64,000 bases of DNA from Pseudomonas sp. NBRC 111124. Its GTDB lineage: Bacteria > Pseudomonadota > Gammaproteobacteria > Pseudomonadales > Pseudomonadaceae. The notes below the pieces were generated by a model. The model was not told where the DNA came from. It did no database searches and saw only the letters and a program-made list of their open reading frames with translations. The position numbers and the translations under genes were made by a program. Below, one piece after another: positions 18,457-27,887 of this stretch; within the stretch, counting starts at the first letter, position 1; every line of letters starts with the position of its first letter. The stretch spans positions 124,001 to 188,000 of the forward strand of contig NZ_BCBA01000012.1 of the NCBI RefSeq assembly GCF_001320245.1, written 5' to 3'.

Positions 18457-20078
18457 GTCGCTTCGGCGTCTTTGTACTCGGCCTGTTCTGGGCCGTCATG
18501 GCCCAGGCCCTCCCCACGCTGCAGGCCAGCGTCGACCGCACACGCCTGGAGGCCGGCGAAACCCTTGAGCTGACCCTCGAAAGCCAGGACGTGACCCAGT
18601 TCGGCAAACCCGACCTGCACACCCTGGACAACGACTTCGAAGTGCGCGGCACGCGCCAGCTGAACAGCCTGCACACCCTCGACGGCGAAACCCGCGCCAG
18701 CACCCGCTGGATCATCACCCTGCTGCCCCGGCGCAGCGGCAGCCTGCGCATCCCCGAGCTGCAGCTGGGCCAGTCGCGCAGCCAGGCCATCGACCTGCAA
18801 GTGCTGCAGGCCGACGGCAGCCGCCCGGAAGTCGCTTCGCAGGTGTTCGTCGAGGCGACCCTGGACCGCAACGCGGTGTACGTCCAGGCCCAGGCCGTGC
18901 TGACCCTGCGCATCTACCATTCGGTGTCGCTGTACGACGACAGCAGCCTGAGTCCGCTGCAGCTGGAGAACGCCAAGGTCGAGCCGCTGGGTGAGTCGCG
19001 CACCTATGAGAAGGAAATCAACGGCGTGCGCCACGGGGTGATCGAAACCCGCTACGCGGTGTACCCGCAGCAGAGCGGCGACCTGGACATCCCGCCGCTG
19101 ACCTTCACCGCCACCGCCGCCGACAATGGTCAGCAACCCGCTGGCACCACCCGGGTCGGCCGCCAGGTGCAGGTCAGTTCATTGCCGCTGCGCCTGACCG
19201 TGCGCCCGATCCCGGCCGACTGGCCCGCCAACGTCCCCTGGCTGCCGGCACGTGACCTGACCCTGGAAGAACACTGGAACCCCGACCCGGCCAGCCAGCA
19301 GCCACAGATCGGCGACTCGCTGACGCGCAGCATCACCCTGCGCGCCGAAGGCCTGTCGAGCACCCAGCTGCCGCAGCTGCCCGCCACCGAGATTGTCGGC
19401 CTGCGCCGCTACCCGGACCAGCCGGTACTGCGCAACGAGATCAACGAACGCGGCATGACCGCCAACCGCGAAGAACGTGAAGCGCTGGTGCCGACCCACA
19501 GCGGCAACCTGGCACTGCCGGCGCTGGAAGTCACCTGGTGGAACACCCGCGAAGACCACCTGGAGCACAGCAGCCTGCCGGCGCGCACGCTGGACGTGCA
19601 GGACAACCCGGCCCTGAGCGCCGACAGCCCGGTTGGCGAACTTGGCAGTGCGAATCAGCTGCTCTGGCCCTGGCAGCTGGCTACCCTGGTGCTTGCATTG
19701 ACCACGGTGCTGGGGTTCGCCCTGTGGTGGCGTGCCCGCTCGCAACCGGCGGTGCTGCGTGCTGCGCAGAACGGGCCGAGCCCGCGTACCTTGCTGGATG
19801 ACCTCAAGCGCGCGTGCCAGGCCAACGACCCGCAGGCTACGCGCCAGGCGCTGGACGCTTGGGCGCGGCAGCAGCCGGAGACCCTGGCCGAGATGGCGGC
19901 GCGGTTCGTGCCGCTGTCGGATGCGCTGGATGGGTTGAACGGGGCGCTGTATAGCGAGAGTGGGCAGTATTGGCAGGGGGAGGATCTGTGGCGGGCCATT
20001 GGGACGATTCCGCCGGCGGAGCAGGTGTTGTTGCCTGCGGGCGAGAGTGGGAGCTTGCCGCCGCTTTATCCGAAGTGA
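18453..20078 (+). CDS. BatD-family protein
   Basis: The 541-residue exported protein has a signal peptide (MSRFGVFVLGLFWAVMAQA, cut near residue 20), several beta-sandwich domains rich in Thr and Leu, and one C-terminal membrane helix (about residues 406-426, WPWQLATLVLALTTVLGFAL) with a short cytoplasmic tail. This is the BatD layout. It overlaps the VWA-TPR gene by 4 nt and ends the operon. Base use becomes G/T-rich near the 3' end. It is followed by the large REP palindrome. Confidence 0.85.
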   Translation: MSRFGVFVLGLFWAVMAQALPTLQASVDRTRLEAGETLELTLESQDVTQFGKPDLHTLDNDFEVRGTRQLNSLHTLDGETRASTRWIITLLPRRSGSLRIPELQLGQSRSQAIDLQVLQADGSRPEVASQVFVEATLDRNAVYVQAQAVLTLRIYHSVSLYDDSSLSPLQLENAKVEPLGESRTYEKEINGVRHGVIETRYAVYPQQSGDLDIPPLTFTATAADNGQQPAGTTRVGRQVQVSSLPLRLTVRPIPADWPANVPWLPARDLTLEEHWNPDPASQQPQIGDSLTRSITLRAEGLSSTQLPQLPATEIVGLRRYPDQPVLRNEINERGMTANREEREALVPTHSGNLALPALEVTWWNTREDHLEHSSLPARTLDVQDNPALSADSPVGELGSANQLLWPWQLATLVLALTTVLGFALWWRARSQPAVLRAAQNGPSPRTLLDDLKRACQANDPQATRQALDAWARQQPETLAEMAARFVPLSDALDGLNGALYSESGQYWQGEDLWRAIGTIPPAEQVLLPAGESGSLPPLYPK

Positions 20079-20111
20079 CGGGTGTGGCTCGCAGGTGCAT
20101 GCCTTCAAATG

Positions 20112-20362
20112 TTCAGCGCCTGTGAGATCGAGCGCCGCCCGCGCGGCGCTTCGCGGGGCAAGCCCGCTCCTACATTTGTTTCGGGCCAGTTTCTTCTGCA
20201 TCCACCGGCGCGCGCCCCCTTGGTGCACGACGCGATATCGAAGGGGACAAACAAGGGTACGCGCGCCAATGGTGGCAGGAAAAATTGGCCCGAAACAAAT
20301 GTAGGAGCGGGCTTGCCCCGCGAAGCGCCGCGCGGGCGGCGCTCGATCTCACAGGCGCTGAA
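20112..20362. repeat. 251-bp near-palindrome built from REP elements
   Basis: Positions 20112-20188 and 20286-20362 are perfect 77-bp inverted repeats. The 97-nt interior is itself partly palindromic, centred on GATATC at 20234-20239. Each arm carries the REP core CTTCGCGGGGCAAGCCCGCT plus flanking ATTTGTTTCGGGCCA. It fills most of the 470-bp gap between batD and sbcD (20079-20548). Open frames on both strands here are mirror images and not genes. The rest of the gap holds only the likely sbcD promoter region. Confidence 0.9.
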
Positions 20363-20548
20363 ATTCTCCTGAAATGCACCTGTCAGCCCTGATGCGATCA
20401 ACAGCTCAAACAACCCTGCCCCTCAATCGACTTCCAGCCCTTTGCTCTGCCGTGCCACCCGGGCAATGAGTTACCATACCCGCCTGCGCAAAAGCCCATC
20501 ATTCACGCCAAGCCCCCGGCTTGCTGACTCGACACCAACAGGTCATCC

Positions 20549-21787
20549 ATGCGTCTGTTTCACACCTCCGACTGGCACCTTGGCCAAAGCCTGCACGGCC
20601 AGGAACGCGACTTCGAACACGCCTGCTTCCTCGACTGGCTGCTCGGCCAGCTGCACCTGCGCCAGCCGGACGCGCTGTTGATCGCCGGCGACATCTTCGA
20701 CACGGTCAACCCGCCGGTCAAAGCCCAGGAGCGGCTTTACGACTTCATCGTCCAGGCCCACGAGCAGCAGCCGAAGCTGGACATCGTGATGATCGCCGGC
20801 AACCACGACTCCGGCTCGCGCATCGAGCTGCCCGCCGCGCTCATGCGCCGCCTGCGCACCCACGCGCTGGGGCGCGTGCACTGGCTCGACGAAGGCCAGC
20901 TGGATGCCGAGCGCCTGCTCATCCCGCTGACCAATGGCCGTGGCAAGGTCGCCGCCTGGTGCCTGGCCCTGCCTTTCCTGCGCCCGGCTGAAGTGACCGG
21001 CCCGCAGCTGGGCGACGACTACCTGCAAGGCATCACCCAGGTACACCAGCAGCTGATTGGCGCGGCGCAGAAGAAGCGCAAGAAAGACCAGGCGCTGATC
21101 GCCATCAGCCATGCGCACATGGCCGGTGGCGCGGTGTCCGAAGACTCCGAACGCAGCCTGATCATCGGCAATGCCGAGGCCTTGCCGGCCAAGCTGTTCG
21201 ACAAGTCGATCAGCTACGTCGCGCTCGGCCACCTGCACAAGCCGCAGAAGGTCAACCGCGAAAGCCGCATCCGCTACAGCGGCTCGCCGATCCCGCTGTC
21301 GTTCGCCGAAATCAACTACCCGCACCAGGTGCTGGAAGTCGAGCTCGAAGGCAGTGAGCTGGTCAGCGTCGAGCCGCGCCCGGTGCCGCGTGCCGTGGCC
21401 CTGCAGCGGGTCGGCCCGGCGCCGCTGGGCGAGCTGCTCGAACAGCTGGCCGAGCTGCCGGTGATCGACCTGCTCGAAGACCCCAACCGTCAGCCCTGGC
21501 TGGAGGTGCGGGCCGTGCTGGACGAGCCGCAACCCGACCTGCGCCAGCAGATCGAAACGGCGCTTGAGGGCAAGGCCGTGCGGTTGGTCCGCATCAGCGC
21601 CGAATACGCCGGCCGCAACAACCGCGAAGACGATGACCTGCAATTCGTCGAACTGGCGCAAATGACCCCGCAGGACCTGTTCAGCCGCGCCTGGGAACAG
21701 GCCTACGGCAACCCCGTCGACGAGCAGGCCCTGGCCGACTTCGCCCTGCTGCTGCAGGACGTCCAGCTGGAAGAGGAACAGCCATGA
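20549..21787 (+). CDS. sbcD: Exonuclease subunit SbcD
   Basis: The Mn-dependent nuclease subunit of the SbcCD complex cleaves DNA hairpins and ends. It is 412 residues with phosphoesterase motifs DWHLGQ (residues 8-13), GDIFDT (about 49-54) and GNHDS (about 86-90). The 3' end overlaps sbcC by 4 nt (ATGA). It lies just downstream of a 251-bp DNA palindrome, the type of structure SbcCD is known to cut. Confidence 0.95.
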   Translation: MRLFHTSDWHLGQSLHGQERDFEHACFLDWLLGQLHLRQPDALLIAGDIFDTVNPPVKAQERLYDFIVQAHEQQPKLDIVMIAGNHDSGSRIELPAALMRRLRTHALGRVHWLDEGQLDAERLLIPLTNGRGKVAAWCLALPFLRPAEVTGPQLGDDYLQGITQVHQQLIGAAQKKRKKDQALIAISHAHMAGGAVSEDSERSLIIGNAEALPAKLFDKSISYVALGHLHKPQKVNRESRIRYSGSPIPLSFAEINYPHQVLEVELEGSELVSVEPRPVPRAVALQRVGPAPLGELLEQLAELPVIDLLEDPNRQPWLEVRAVLDEPQPDLRQQIETALEGKAVRLVRISAEYAGRNNREDDDLQFVELAQMTPQDLFSRAWEQAYGNPVDEQALADFALLLQDVQLEEEQP

Positions 21788-24700
21788 AGATTCTTGCCAT
21801 CCGCCTGAAGAACCTGGCATCCCTGGCCGGCCCGGTCGACATCGATTTCACCGCCGAGCCCCTGGCCAGCGCCGGCCTGTTCGCCATCACCGGGCCGACC
21901 GGCGCCGGCAAGAGCACCTTGCTCGATGCCCTGTGCCTGGCCCTGTTCGGCACCGTGCCGCGGTTGAACGACATCGGCCGTGAAGCCAAGGTGCCGGACG
22001 CCGACGGCGAAATCCCCACCTCCGACCCGCGCAACCTGCTGCGCCGCGGCACCGGCAGCGGCTTTGCCGAAGTCGATTTCGTCGGCATCGACGGCCACCG
22101 CTACCGCGCCCGCTGGGAAGCCAACCGCGCCCGCGACAAGGCCAACGGCAAGCTGCAGCTCAGCCGCCAGAGCCTGTACGACCTGGACAGCGAGCAGGTG
22201 CTGGGCAGCGGCAAGAACGAATACAAGCAACTGATCGAAGCCCGCCTGGGCCTGAATTTCGAGCAGTTCACCCGCGCGGTGATGCTGGCCCAGAGCGAGT
22301 TTGGCGCCTTCCTCAAGGCCGACGACAAAGAGCGCAGCGAGCTGCTGGAAAAGCTCACCAACACTGCCATCTACACCCGCCTCGGCCAGCGCGCGTTCAG
22401 CAAGGCGCGGGAAACCGGCGAAGCACACAAAGCCCTCAGTGACCGCGCCAGCCACCTGCTGCCGATGGCCGCCGAAGCCCGCGCCGAACTTGACCAGCAG
22501 CTGGAGCAGGCGCTGCAGCAGTTCAAGGCCGACCAGGCCGGCGAGCGCCAGCTGGAACAGCAACGCAACTGGCTGAACGAACACCGCCAGCTGCACGCCC
22601 AGCACGCCGAAGCCAGCGCCACCCTGCAAGCCGCCGAGCAAGACTGGCAGCAGCTGGCCGAGCAGCGCCTCGACCTGCAGCGTCTGGAGCGCCTGGCGCC
22701 GCAGCGCCACCAGTTCCACCGCCAGCAGATGCTCGGCGTGCAACTGGCACCGCTCGCGGCGCAGATTGCCGAGCAACAGCGCCAGCAAACCGAATTGCAG
22801 ACCCGCACCGACGAGCTGGAACAGGCATTGCAGGCGGCTCGCGAAGCCTTGGCGCAAAGCCAGACCCTGCACAGCGAAAATGCCCCGCGCCTGCGTCAGG
22901 CCTTCGCCGGCCAGGACAGCCTGGCGCGGCTTGGCCAGCAACAGCTGGAGCAGCAAGCGACCTGTCAGCAAGCCGAACAGCAGGTTGCCGAAGGCCAGCA
23001 GCAACTGCAGCAAACGGAAGAAAACCAGCAGCGCAGCCAGCAGCAACTGGCCCAGATCGACACCGCCCTGGCCGAAAGCCAGCACCTGGCTGGTCTGGCC
23101 AGTGCCTGGCAGGCCTACCTGCCGCAACTCAAGCAGGTGATGCTGATCGGCGGCCGTCTGGCCAAAGGCCGCGAGGAGCTACCCGGCCTGCAGGCCCAGG
23201 CCAGCCAGGCCAATGTACAGCTGCAGACCCAGCGTGATCACTTCGAGCTGCTGTTCCGCGAAGCCAAGGCTGAACCCCAGGCCCTGGCCGAACAGATCGA
23301 CCTGCTCGGCAACATGCTGCAGGACAACCGCAAACAGCACCGCGCCGTCGAGGAACTGTCGCGCCTGCACGGTCGTGAACTGGAACTGCGCCAGCAGCTC
23401 GATGCCCTGCGCGAGCGGCAGCAACAGGCCATGCAGCAACGCCAGCAACTGATCGGCGAGGGCACGGCGGCCAAAGCTGAGCTGGAAGCTGCCGAACAGG
23501 CGCTCAACCTCACCCGCCAGTTGCTGCAACGCCAGCGTCTGGCACGCAATACCAGCGTCGAAGAGCTGCGCGGCCAGTTGCGCGACGGCGAGCCCTGCCC
23601 GGTCTGCGGCAGCGCCGAACACCCGTTCCATCAACCTGAAGCCCTGTTGCAGAGCCTCGGTCGCCATGACCAGGCTGAAGAAGAAGCTGCGCAGAAACAG
23701 GTCGAAACCCTCAACGGCAAGCTGGTCGAGCTGCGCACCCAACTGGGTGTGGTCAACGCTCAGCTCAAGGATTACCAGCAGCAACAGCAGCACCTGGGCG
23801 AGCAGTTGCAACCCCTGGTGGCGCAGGTGCAAGCGCACAGCCTCTGGCCCACCCTCGCTCCGCAGGACGACAAGGCCCGCAGCATCTGGCTCGACAGCCA
23901 GCTAAGGCGCCTGGACGAAGAAATCGGCAAGGACGAGAAGCGCCAGAGTGCCCTGCTCGCCCTGCAGAAAGATGCCGCTCGCCTCAACCAGCAATTGCAG
24001 GCGGCGCAGGAAGCCCACCAGCAGGCCCAGCGCCATCTCGACCAGCAGCACCAAGCCTTGGCCAGCGATGAGCAACAGTTGGAGCAGGGTCTCAATGACC
24101 TGGCCAACGTGCTCCCTGGCGATGTCCTCAAAGCCCTTGGCGATGACCCGGCCAATGCCTTCCTGGCCCTCGACCAGCAAATTGCCCAGCGCCTGCAGCA
24201 ACTGGAGCAGCGCAAGGACGAGCAGGAAGAGCAGCAGGCGCGACAGCTGCAGCTGGACAAGCTGCGCGACCAGCAACAGGCGCGCGTGCAGGCCCTTGCG
24301 CAGGCGCAGCAACAGCTCGCCGCACTCGACACGCAGCGTCAGCAGGCCCAGGCCGCGCTGGCCGAACTGCTTGGCGAACAGGCCAGCGCCGAGGCCTGGC
24401 AGCAGCACATGGAGAACCAGCTGGAGCAGGCCCGCGCCCATGATGCAGACACCGCCCAGCGCTTGCAGGAGCTGCGCACCCAAGGCGTGCAACTGGCCAG
24501 CGAGCTCAAGGCCAATATCCAGCAACAGCAGGCGCTGGAGCATGAATGCCAGCAGCTGCAAGGCGAGATCGCCCAGTGGCGCGCCGAGCATCCGGAGCTG
24601 GACGACGCCGGGCTGGACCGCCTGCTGGCCATCGACGATGCCCAGTTGAACGCGCTGCGCCAGCGCCTGCAACTTGCCGAAAAGGCCATTGAGCAAAGCC

Positions 24701-25428
24701 GCGTGCTGCTCCAGGAACGCGAACAGCGCCTGCAGCAACACGCTGCGCAGATGAGTGTCGAGGCTTCGGTCGAAGACCTTGAGCAAGCATTGGCCGAGCT
24801 GCGCGAGCGGCTGGCCGGCCACGAACAGCAATGCGCCGAACTGCGAGCGCAACAGGCCGACGACCAGCGCCGCCAACAGGCGAGCCAGGCGCTGGCCGGG
24901 GAAATCGAGCAGGCCTACCAGCAATGGCAACGCTGGGCACGGCTCAATGCATTGATCGGTTCGGCCTCGGGCGACGTGTTCCGCAAGATCGCCCAAGGCT
25001 ACAACCTCGACCTGCTGCTGCACCACGCCAACGCCCAGCTGCGCCAGCTGGCGCGCCGCTACCGCCTCAAGCGCGGCGGCAGCGCCCTGGGCCTGCTGGT
25101 GCTGGACACCGAAATGGGCGACGAGCTGCGCTCGGTGCACTCACTGTCCGGCGGTGAGACCTTCCTGGTCTCGCTGGCGCTGGCCCTGGGCCTGGCGTCG
25201 ATGGCCTCGAGCACCCTGCGCATCGAGTCGCTGTTCATCGACGAAGGGTTCGGCAGCCTTGACCCGGAGTCGCTGCAACTGGCCATGGATGCCCTCGACG
25301 GCCTGCAGGCGCAAGGCCGCAAGGTCGCGGTGATTTCCCACGTGCAGGAGATGCATGAGCGCATTCCAGTGCAGATCCAGGTGCGCCGCCAGGGCAATGG
25401 CCTGAGCGATGTGGAGGTGTGCGGGTGA
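21784..25428 (+). CDS. sbcC: Exonuclease subunit SbcC (SMC-like ATPase)
   Basis: The 1214-residue ATPase is the partner of SbcD. Walker A GPTGAGKST is at residues 37-45. Two very long Gln/Glu-rich coiled coils flank the zinc hook C605-P-V-C608. The ABC signature LSGGETF and Walker B LFIDEGFGSLD are near the C-terminus. Length is normal for pseudomonads. It is translationally coupled to sbcD upstream and to the glutathione S-transferase-like gene downstream by a 4-nt overlap. Confidence 0.95.
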   Translation: MKILAIRLKNLASLAGPVDIDFTAEPLASAGLFAITGPTGAGKSTLLDALCLALFGTVPRLNDIGREAKVPDADGEIPTSDPRNLLRRGTGSGFAEVDFVGIDGHRYRARWEANRARDKANGKLQLSRQSLYDLDSEQVLGSGKNEYKQLIEARLGLNFEQFTRAVMLAQSEFGAFLKADDKERSELLEKLTNTAIYTRLGQRAFSKARETGEAHKALSDRASHLLPMAAEARAELDQQLEQALQQFKADQAGERQLEQQRNWLNEHRQLHAQHAEASATLQAAEQDWQQLAEQRLDLQRLERLAPQRHQFHRQQMLGVQLAPLAAQIAEQQRQQTELQTRTDELEQALQAAREALAQSQTLHSENAPRLRQAFAGQDSLARLGQQQLEQQATCQQAEQQVAEGQQQLQQTEENQQRSQQQLAQIDTALAESQHLAGLASAWQAYLPQLKQVMLIGGRLAKGREELPGLQAQASQANVQLQTQRDHFELLFREAKAEPQALAEQIDLLGNMLQDNRKQHRAVEELSRLHGRELELRQQLDALRERQQQAMQQRQQLIGEGTAAKAELEAAEQALNLTRQLLQRQRLARNTSVEELRGQLRDGEPCPVCGSAEHPFHQPEALLQSLGRHDQAEEEAAQKQVETLNGKLVELRTQLGVVNAQLKDYQQQQQHLGEQLQPLVAQVQAHSLWPTLAPQDDKARSIWLDSQLRRLDEEIGKDEKRQSALLALQKDAARLNQQLQAAQEAHQQAQRHLDQQHQALASDEQQLEQGLNDLANVLPGDVLKALGDDPANAFLALDQQIAQRLQQLEQRKDEQEEQQARQLQLDKLRDQQQARVQALAQAQQQLAALDTQRQQAQAALAELLGEQASAEAWQQHMENQLEQARAHDADTAQRLQELRTQGVQLASELKANIQQQQALEHECQQLQGEIAQWRAEHPELDDAGLDRLLAIDDAQLNALRQRLQLAEKAIEQSRVLLQEREQRLQQHAAQMSVEASVEDLEQALAELRERLAGHEQQCAELRAQQADDQRRQQASQALAGEIEQAYQQWQRWARLNALIGSASGDVFRKIAQGYNLDLLLHHANAQLRQLARRYRLKRGGSALGLLVLDTEMGDELRSVHSLSGGETFLVSLALALGLASMASSTLRIESLFIDEGFGSLDPESLQLAMDALDGLQAQGRKVAVISHVQEMHERIPVQIQVRRQGNGLSDVEVCG

Positions 25429-26018
25429 TCCTCTACTCATTCCGCCGCTGCCCGTGGGCGATGCGTGCGCGCCTGGCGCTGCGCTATGCCGGCTGCGCGG
25501 TGGAGATCGTCGAGGTGGCGATGAAGCACAAGCCGGCAGCACTGCTGGCCTTGTCGCCCAAGGGCACGGTGCCGGTGCTGGATATCGGTGCTGCCGTGCT
25601 GGAGGAGAGCTTGGACATCATGCGCTGGGCGCTCGAACAGCACGACCCGCAAGACTGGCGCCTGCAGGCCGACGCCTCAGCCGCGCAGCACGCCGAGGCG
25701 CTGATTGCCCGCAACGACAGCACGTTTAAACTGCAGGTGAACCTGTACAAGTACGCCGAACGCTACCCGGAGCATTCACGCGCGCACTATCGCCAGCAGG
25801 CCGAAGCCTGGCTGGCGGAGCTTGAACAGTTGCTCGAAGGCAGGCCGTACCTGCTGGCCGATCACCCAAGCCTGGTCGATGCCGCCCTGTTGCCCTTGAT
25901 GCGCCAGTTTGCCGGGGTCGAACCGCAGTGGTTCGCCGAGGCGGCTTATCCGCGGGTGCGGAGCTGGCTGGAGGGATGGTTGGCTTCGGACCTGTTCAAG
26001 GCAGTGATGGCTCGGTAA
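25425..26018 (+). CDS. Glutathione S-transferase / glutaredoxin-like protein
   Basis: The 197-residue cytoplasmic protein has an N-terminal thioredoxin-fold domain with the glutaredoxin-like RRCPWAMRARLAL motif and a C-terminal helical GST domain. A single Cys in CPWA (not CPxC) suggests a monothiol mechanism. The GTG start at 25425 is favoured because GGAGG lies 7 nt upstream; GTG at 25419 would be too close to it. It overlaps the sbcC stop by 4 nt (GTGA), so it is the third gene of that operon. Confidence 0.85.
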   Translation: MILYSFRRCPWAMRARLALRYAGCAVEIVEVAMKHKPAALLALSPKGTVPVLDIGAAVLEESLDIMRWALEQHDPQDWRLQADASAAQHAEALIARNDSTFKLQVNLYKYAERYPEHSRAHYRQQAEAWLAELEQLLEGRPYLLADHPSLVDAALLPLMRQFAGVEPQWFAEAAYPRVRSWLEGWLASDLFKAVMAR

Positions 26019-26041
26019 TACGCTTCAGGCTGCAACTCGAT

Positions 26042-26133
26042 CCCTGTGGGAGCGGGCTTGCCCGCGAACACCTGCAAAGCCGGTGCCACACACCGCGGTG
26101 TCTGCTTCGCGGGCACGCCCGCTCCCACAGGGG
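26042..26133. repeat. Inverted REP pair
   Basis: CCCTGTGGGAGCGGG and CCCGCTCCCACAGGG face each other, with the inner parts GCTTGCCCGCGAA and TTCGCGGGCACGC. It lies in the convergent gap between the GST-like gene and the small secreted protein gene. It is the GCTCCCACAG variant of the family, as at 8282. Confidence 0.88.
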
Positions 26134-26149
26134 CCGTGCAAGGCTTCAA

Positions 26150-26326
26150 TCAGTGGCTGTGCTTGCCACTCAAGGCTGCATGGAAGTTGGCGCTCTGACG
26201 CAGGTACTGCTCGGTGTAGCTGTGAGTCGTGGTGGCCTTGCTGCTGTCGGCATGGGCATGGGCCGGCAGCACAACGGAGGCGGAGATGGCGGATGCGGCA
26301 ATCACAGGGAAGAGATTGAAGTTCAT
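26150..26326 (-). CDS. Small secreted His-rich hypothetical protein
   Basis: The 58-residue protein starts at 26326 (MNFNLFPVIAASAISASVVL). It has a signal peptide ending at PAHAHA, leaving about 35 mature residues with several His and Ser (ending GKHSH). The frame is open further upstream but no signal-like start exists there. It is isolated: a REP pair follows and a 137-bp gap with no clear feature (26327-26463) precedes it. I recognise no family; a periplasmic or secreted location is inferred from the signal peptide. Confidence 0.7.
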   Translation of the reverse strand: MNFNLFPVIAASAISASVVLPAHAHADSSKATTTHSYTEQYLRQSANFHAALSGKHSH

Positions 26327-26463
26327 GGTGGCTGACCTCGACGTATGGGGTTTGACGTTCAGCCGCTTGGGCCTTGGGTCAAACTTACGCCGCTGAGGTC
26401 GCCCGCAGAAATTCATTGCGCTGGTAAGCGTTATCACTGCTGTCGATAGTCTTGCAGCGAGCC

Positions 26464-27606
26464 TCAATCGATGAACTTGAGGTCCGAAGGCGCATCCTGA
26501 GTAAAGGTCTGCACCGTCTCGCCAAGCTTGCCGCTGCGCGGATCGCGGCGCATGACCACGATCTGGTTGCTCTTCTGGTTGGCCACCAGGAGGAAGTTGC
26601 CGCTCGGGTCCAGGGCGAACTCCCGCGGGTGGTCGCCTTCCACCGAGCGGCGCTGCAGGAAGGCCAGCTGACCATCGTCCTTGCCCACGCTGAACACCAC
26701 GATCTCGTTCGCCGTGCCGCGGTTGCTGACGTACAGGAAGCGCCCGTCCGCCGACAGGTGCAGGCCACCCGAGGCCTTGGCGGCGGCGTCCTGGTGGTCG
26801 GTCAGCGGCAGGCGCTGACGCTCGAGCAAGGCATCGTCCTTGACCTCGAACATCACCACTTCACCGCTCATCTCCAGCGTCAGGTAGGCATGCCGGCCCT
26901 TGGCATCGAACAGCAGATGCCGCGGCCCGCTCCCGGGCGGCAAGTCCACCGACGCCGGGATTGCCGCGCTCAGTGGGTGATCGACGCTGGCACCGTCGTA
27001 GCGATAGATGAACACCTTGTCGGCACCCAGGTCGCAGGCATAGACATGCTGGCCATCGGGCGACAGCACCAAAGAATGTACATGGGCTCCAGCCTGGCGC
27101 TCAGGGTTGACGCCGCTGGGCTTGTGACGCAACTGCTGCACCACGTCCTTGAGCTTGCCGTCCTTGGCTACCGGGATCACCACCAGGCTGCCGCCCGGGT
27201 CGGGGGCGACGGCATAGTTGGCGACGAACAGGTAGCGCTGGTCGCGGCTCAGGCTAGCGTGGGTCGGCTCGTCGCCACGGCTGGCCACCTGATTCAGCGC
27301 CTTGATCTCGCCTTTGGCACTGACGCTGAAGCTACTGACATGGCCATTCGGCGTTTCATTGACCGTGAACAACTGGCGCTGGTCAGCCGACAGCACCAGC
27401 CACGACGGGCTGACGCTCTTGACCACCTGTTGCGGCGTCGGGTCGATCTGCCCCGTCTTGCTGTCGAACAGGTAGCGGTAGATGCCCTGGCTCTGGCCGT
27501 CTGTGTAGCTGCCCACCAGCAGTGTGGCGGCATGGGCGGTGATTGTCAGGCTCATCAGGCTAGTGGTCAGCAGGCTCGTCCAGATCCGGTTCATCGTCGT
27601 CTTCAT
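26464..27606 (-). CDS. Exported lactonase-family beta-propeller (6-phosphogluconolactonase-like)
   Basis: About 380 residues with a signal peptide (TTMNRIWTSLLTTSLMSLTI...TAHAA) and a seven-bladed propeller of the YbhE/carboxy-cis,cis-muconate cyclase-like lactonase family. Family motifs seen are LLVGSYTDGQSQGIYRY, the AGAHVHSL blade, GSGPRHLLFD and ASGGLHLSADGRFLYVSNRG. The signal peptide argues against a cytoplasmic pentose-phosphate role and for a periplasmic lactone hydrolase. Starts at 27606 or 27594 are both possible and neither has a strong Shine-Dalgarno. The 5' end overlaps the preceding small gene by about 47 nt, so the two are probably co-translated. Confidence 0.8.
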   Translation of the reverse strand: MKTTMNRIWTSLLTTSLMSLTITAHAATLLVGSYTDGQSQGIYRYLFDSKTGQIDPTPQQVVKSVSPSWLVLSADQRQLFTVNETPNGHVSSFSVSAKGEIKALNQVASRGDEPTHASLSRDQRYLFVANYAVAPDPGGSLVVIPVAKDGKLKDVVQQLRHKPSGVNPERQAGAHVHSLVLSPDGQHVYACDLGADKVFIYRYDGASVDHPLSAAIPASVDLPPGSGPRHLLFDAKGRHAYLTLEMSGEVVMFEVKDDALLERQRLPLTDHQDAAAKASGGLHLSADGRFLYVSNRGTANEIVVFSVGKDDGQLAFLQRRSVEGDHPREFALDPSGNFLLVANQKSNQIVVMRRDPRSGKLGETVQTFTQDAPSDLKFID

Positions 27607-27850
27607 CCGGGGCGCGAAAGGCACTCATACAGACTAGACGATGCTCGCCCTGGGCATCGTTGAGTTGCCATTCATCAGCGGCACCGACGGCGGCAGCGAT
27701 CTGCTCGGGGGTGAAGGTCCAGCGACGCAGTTGGCGGCCATCGATGCACTCGATGGTCAGGCCGGCTTCGTCGCAGGTGAAGTCGAAGGCGTGCAGGCCG
27801 TCGATCAGGAGCATGTCGCAGGATGCGAGGGCGGTGGCGAGGGGGGACAT
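27560..27850 (-). CDS. Small conserved Pseudomonas protein (possibly DUF5629)
   Basis: The 96-residue cytoplasmic protein starts at 27850 (MSPLATALASCDMLLIDGLH) and ends in an acidic tail (DEDDDEPDLDEPADH). It has no membrane segment or signal peptide. Its 3' end overlaps the lactonase-like gene. The frame is open to 27940 upstream but that part runs into the terminator hairpin of the RND gene. Family assignment is from memory of similar short pseudomonad proteins and is not firm; the function is unknown. Confidence 0.7.
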   Translation of the reverse strand: MSPLATALASCDMLLIDGLHAFDFTCDEAGLTIECIDGRQLRRWTFTPEQIAAAVGAADEWQLNDAQGEHRLVCMSAFRAPDEDDDEPDLDEPADH

Positions 27851-27887
27851 GGGGATACCGATCAAAAATGAGCGGCCAGTATAACCC

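Noticed and set aside
20082..20413. Overlapping roughly 100-residue ORFs on both strands in the batD-sbcD gap
   Set aside because: They read through the 251-bp REP palindrome, so both strands give near-identical peptides; this is repeat structure, not coding.
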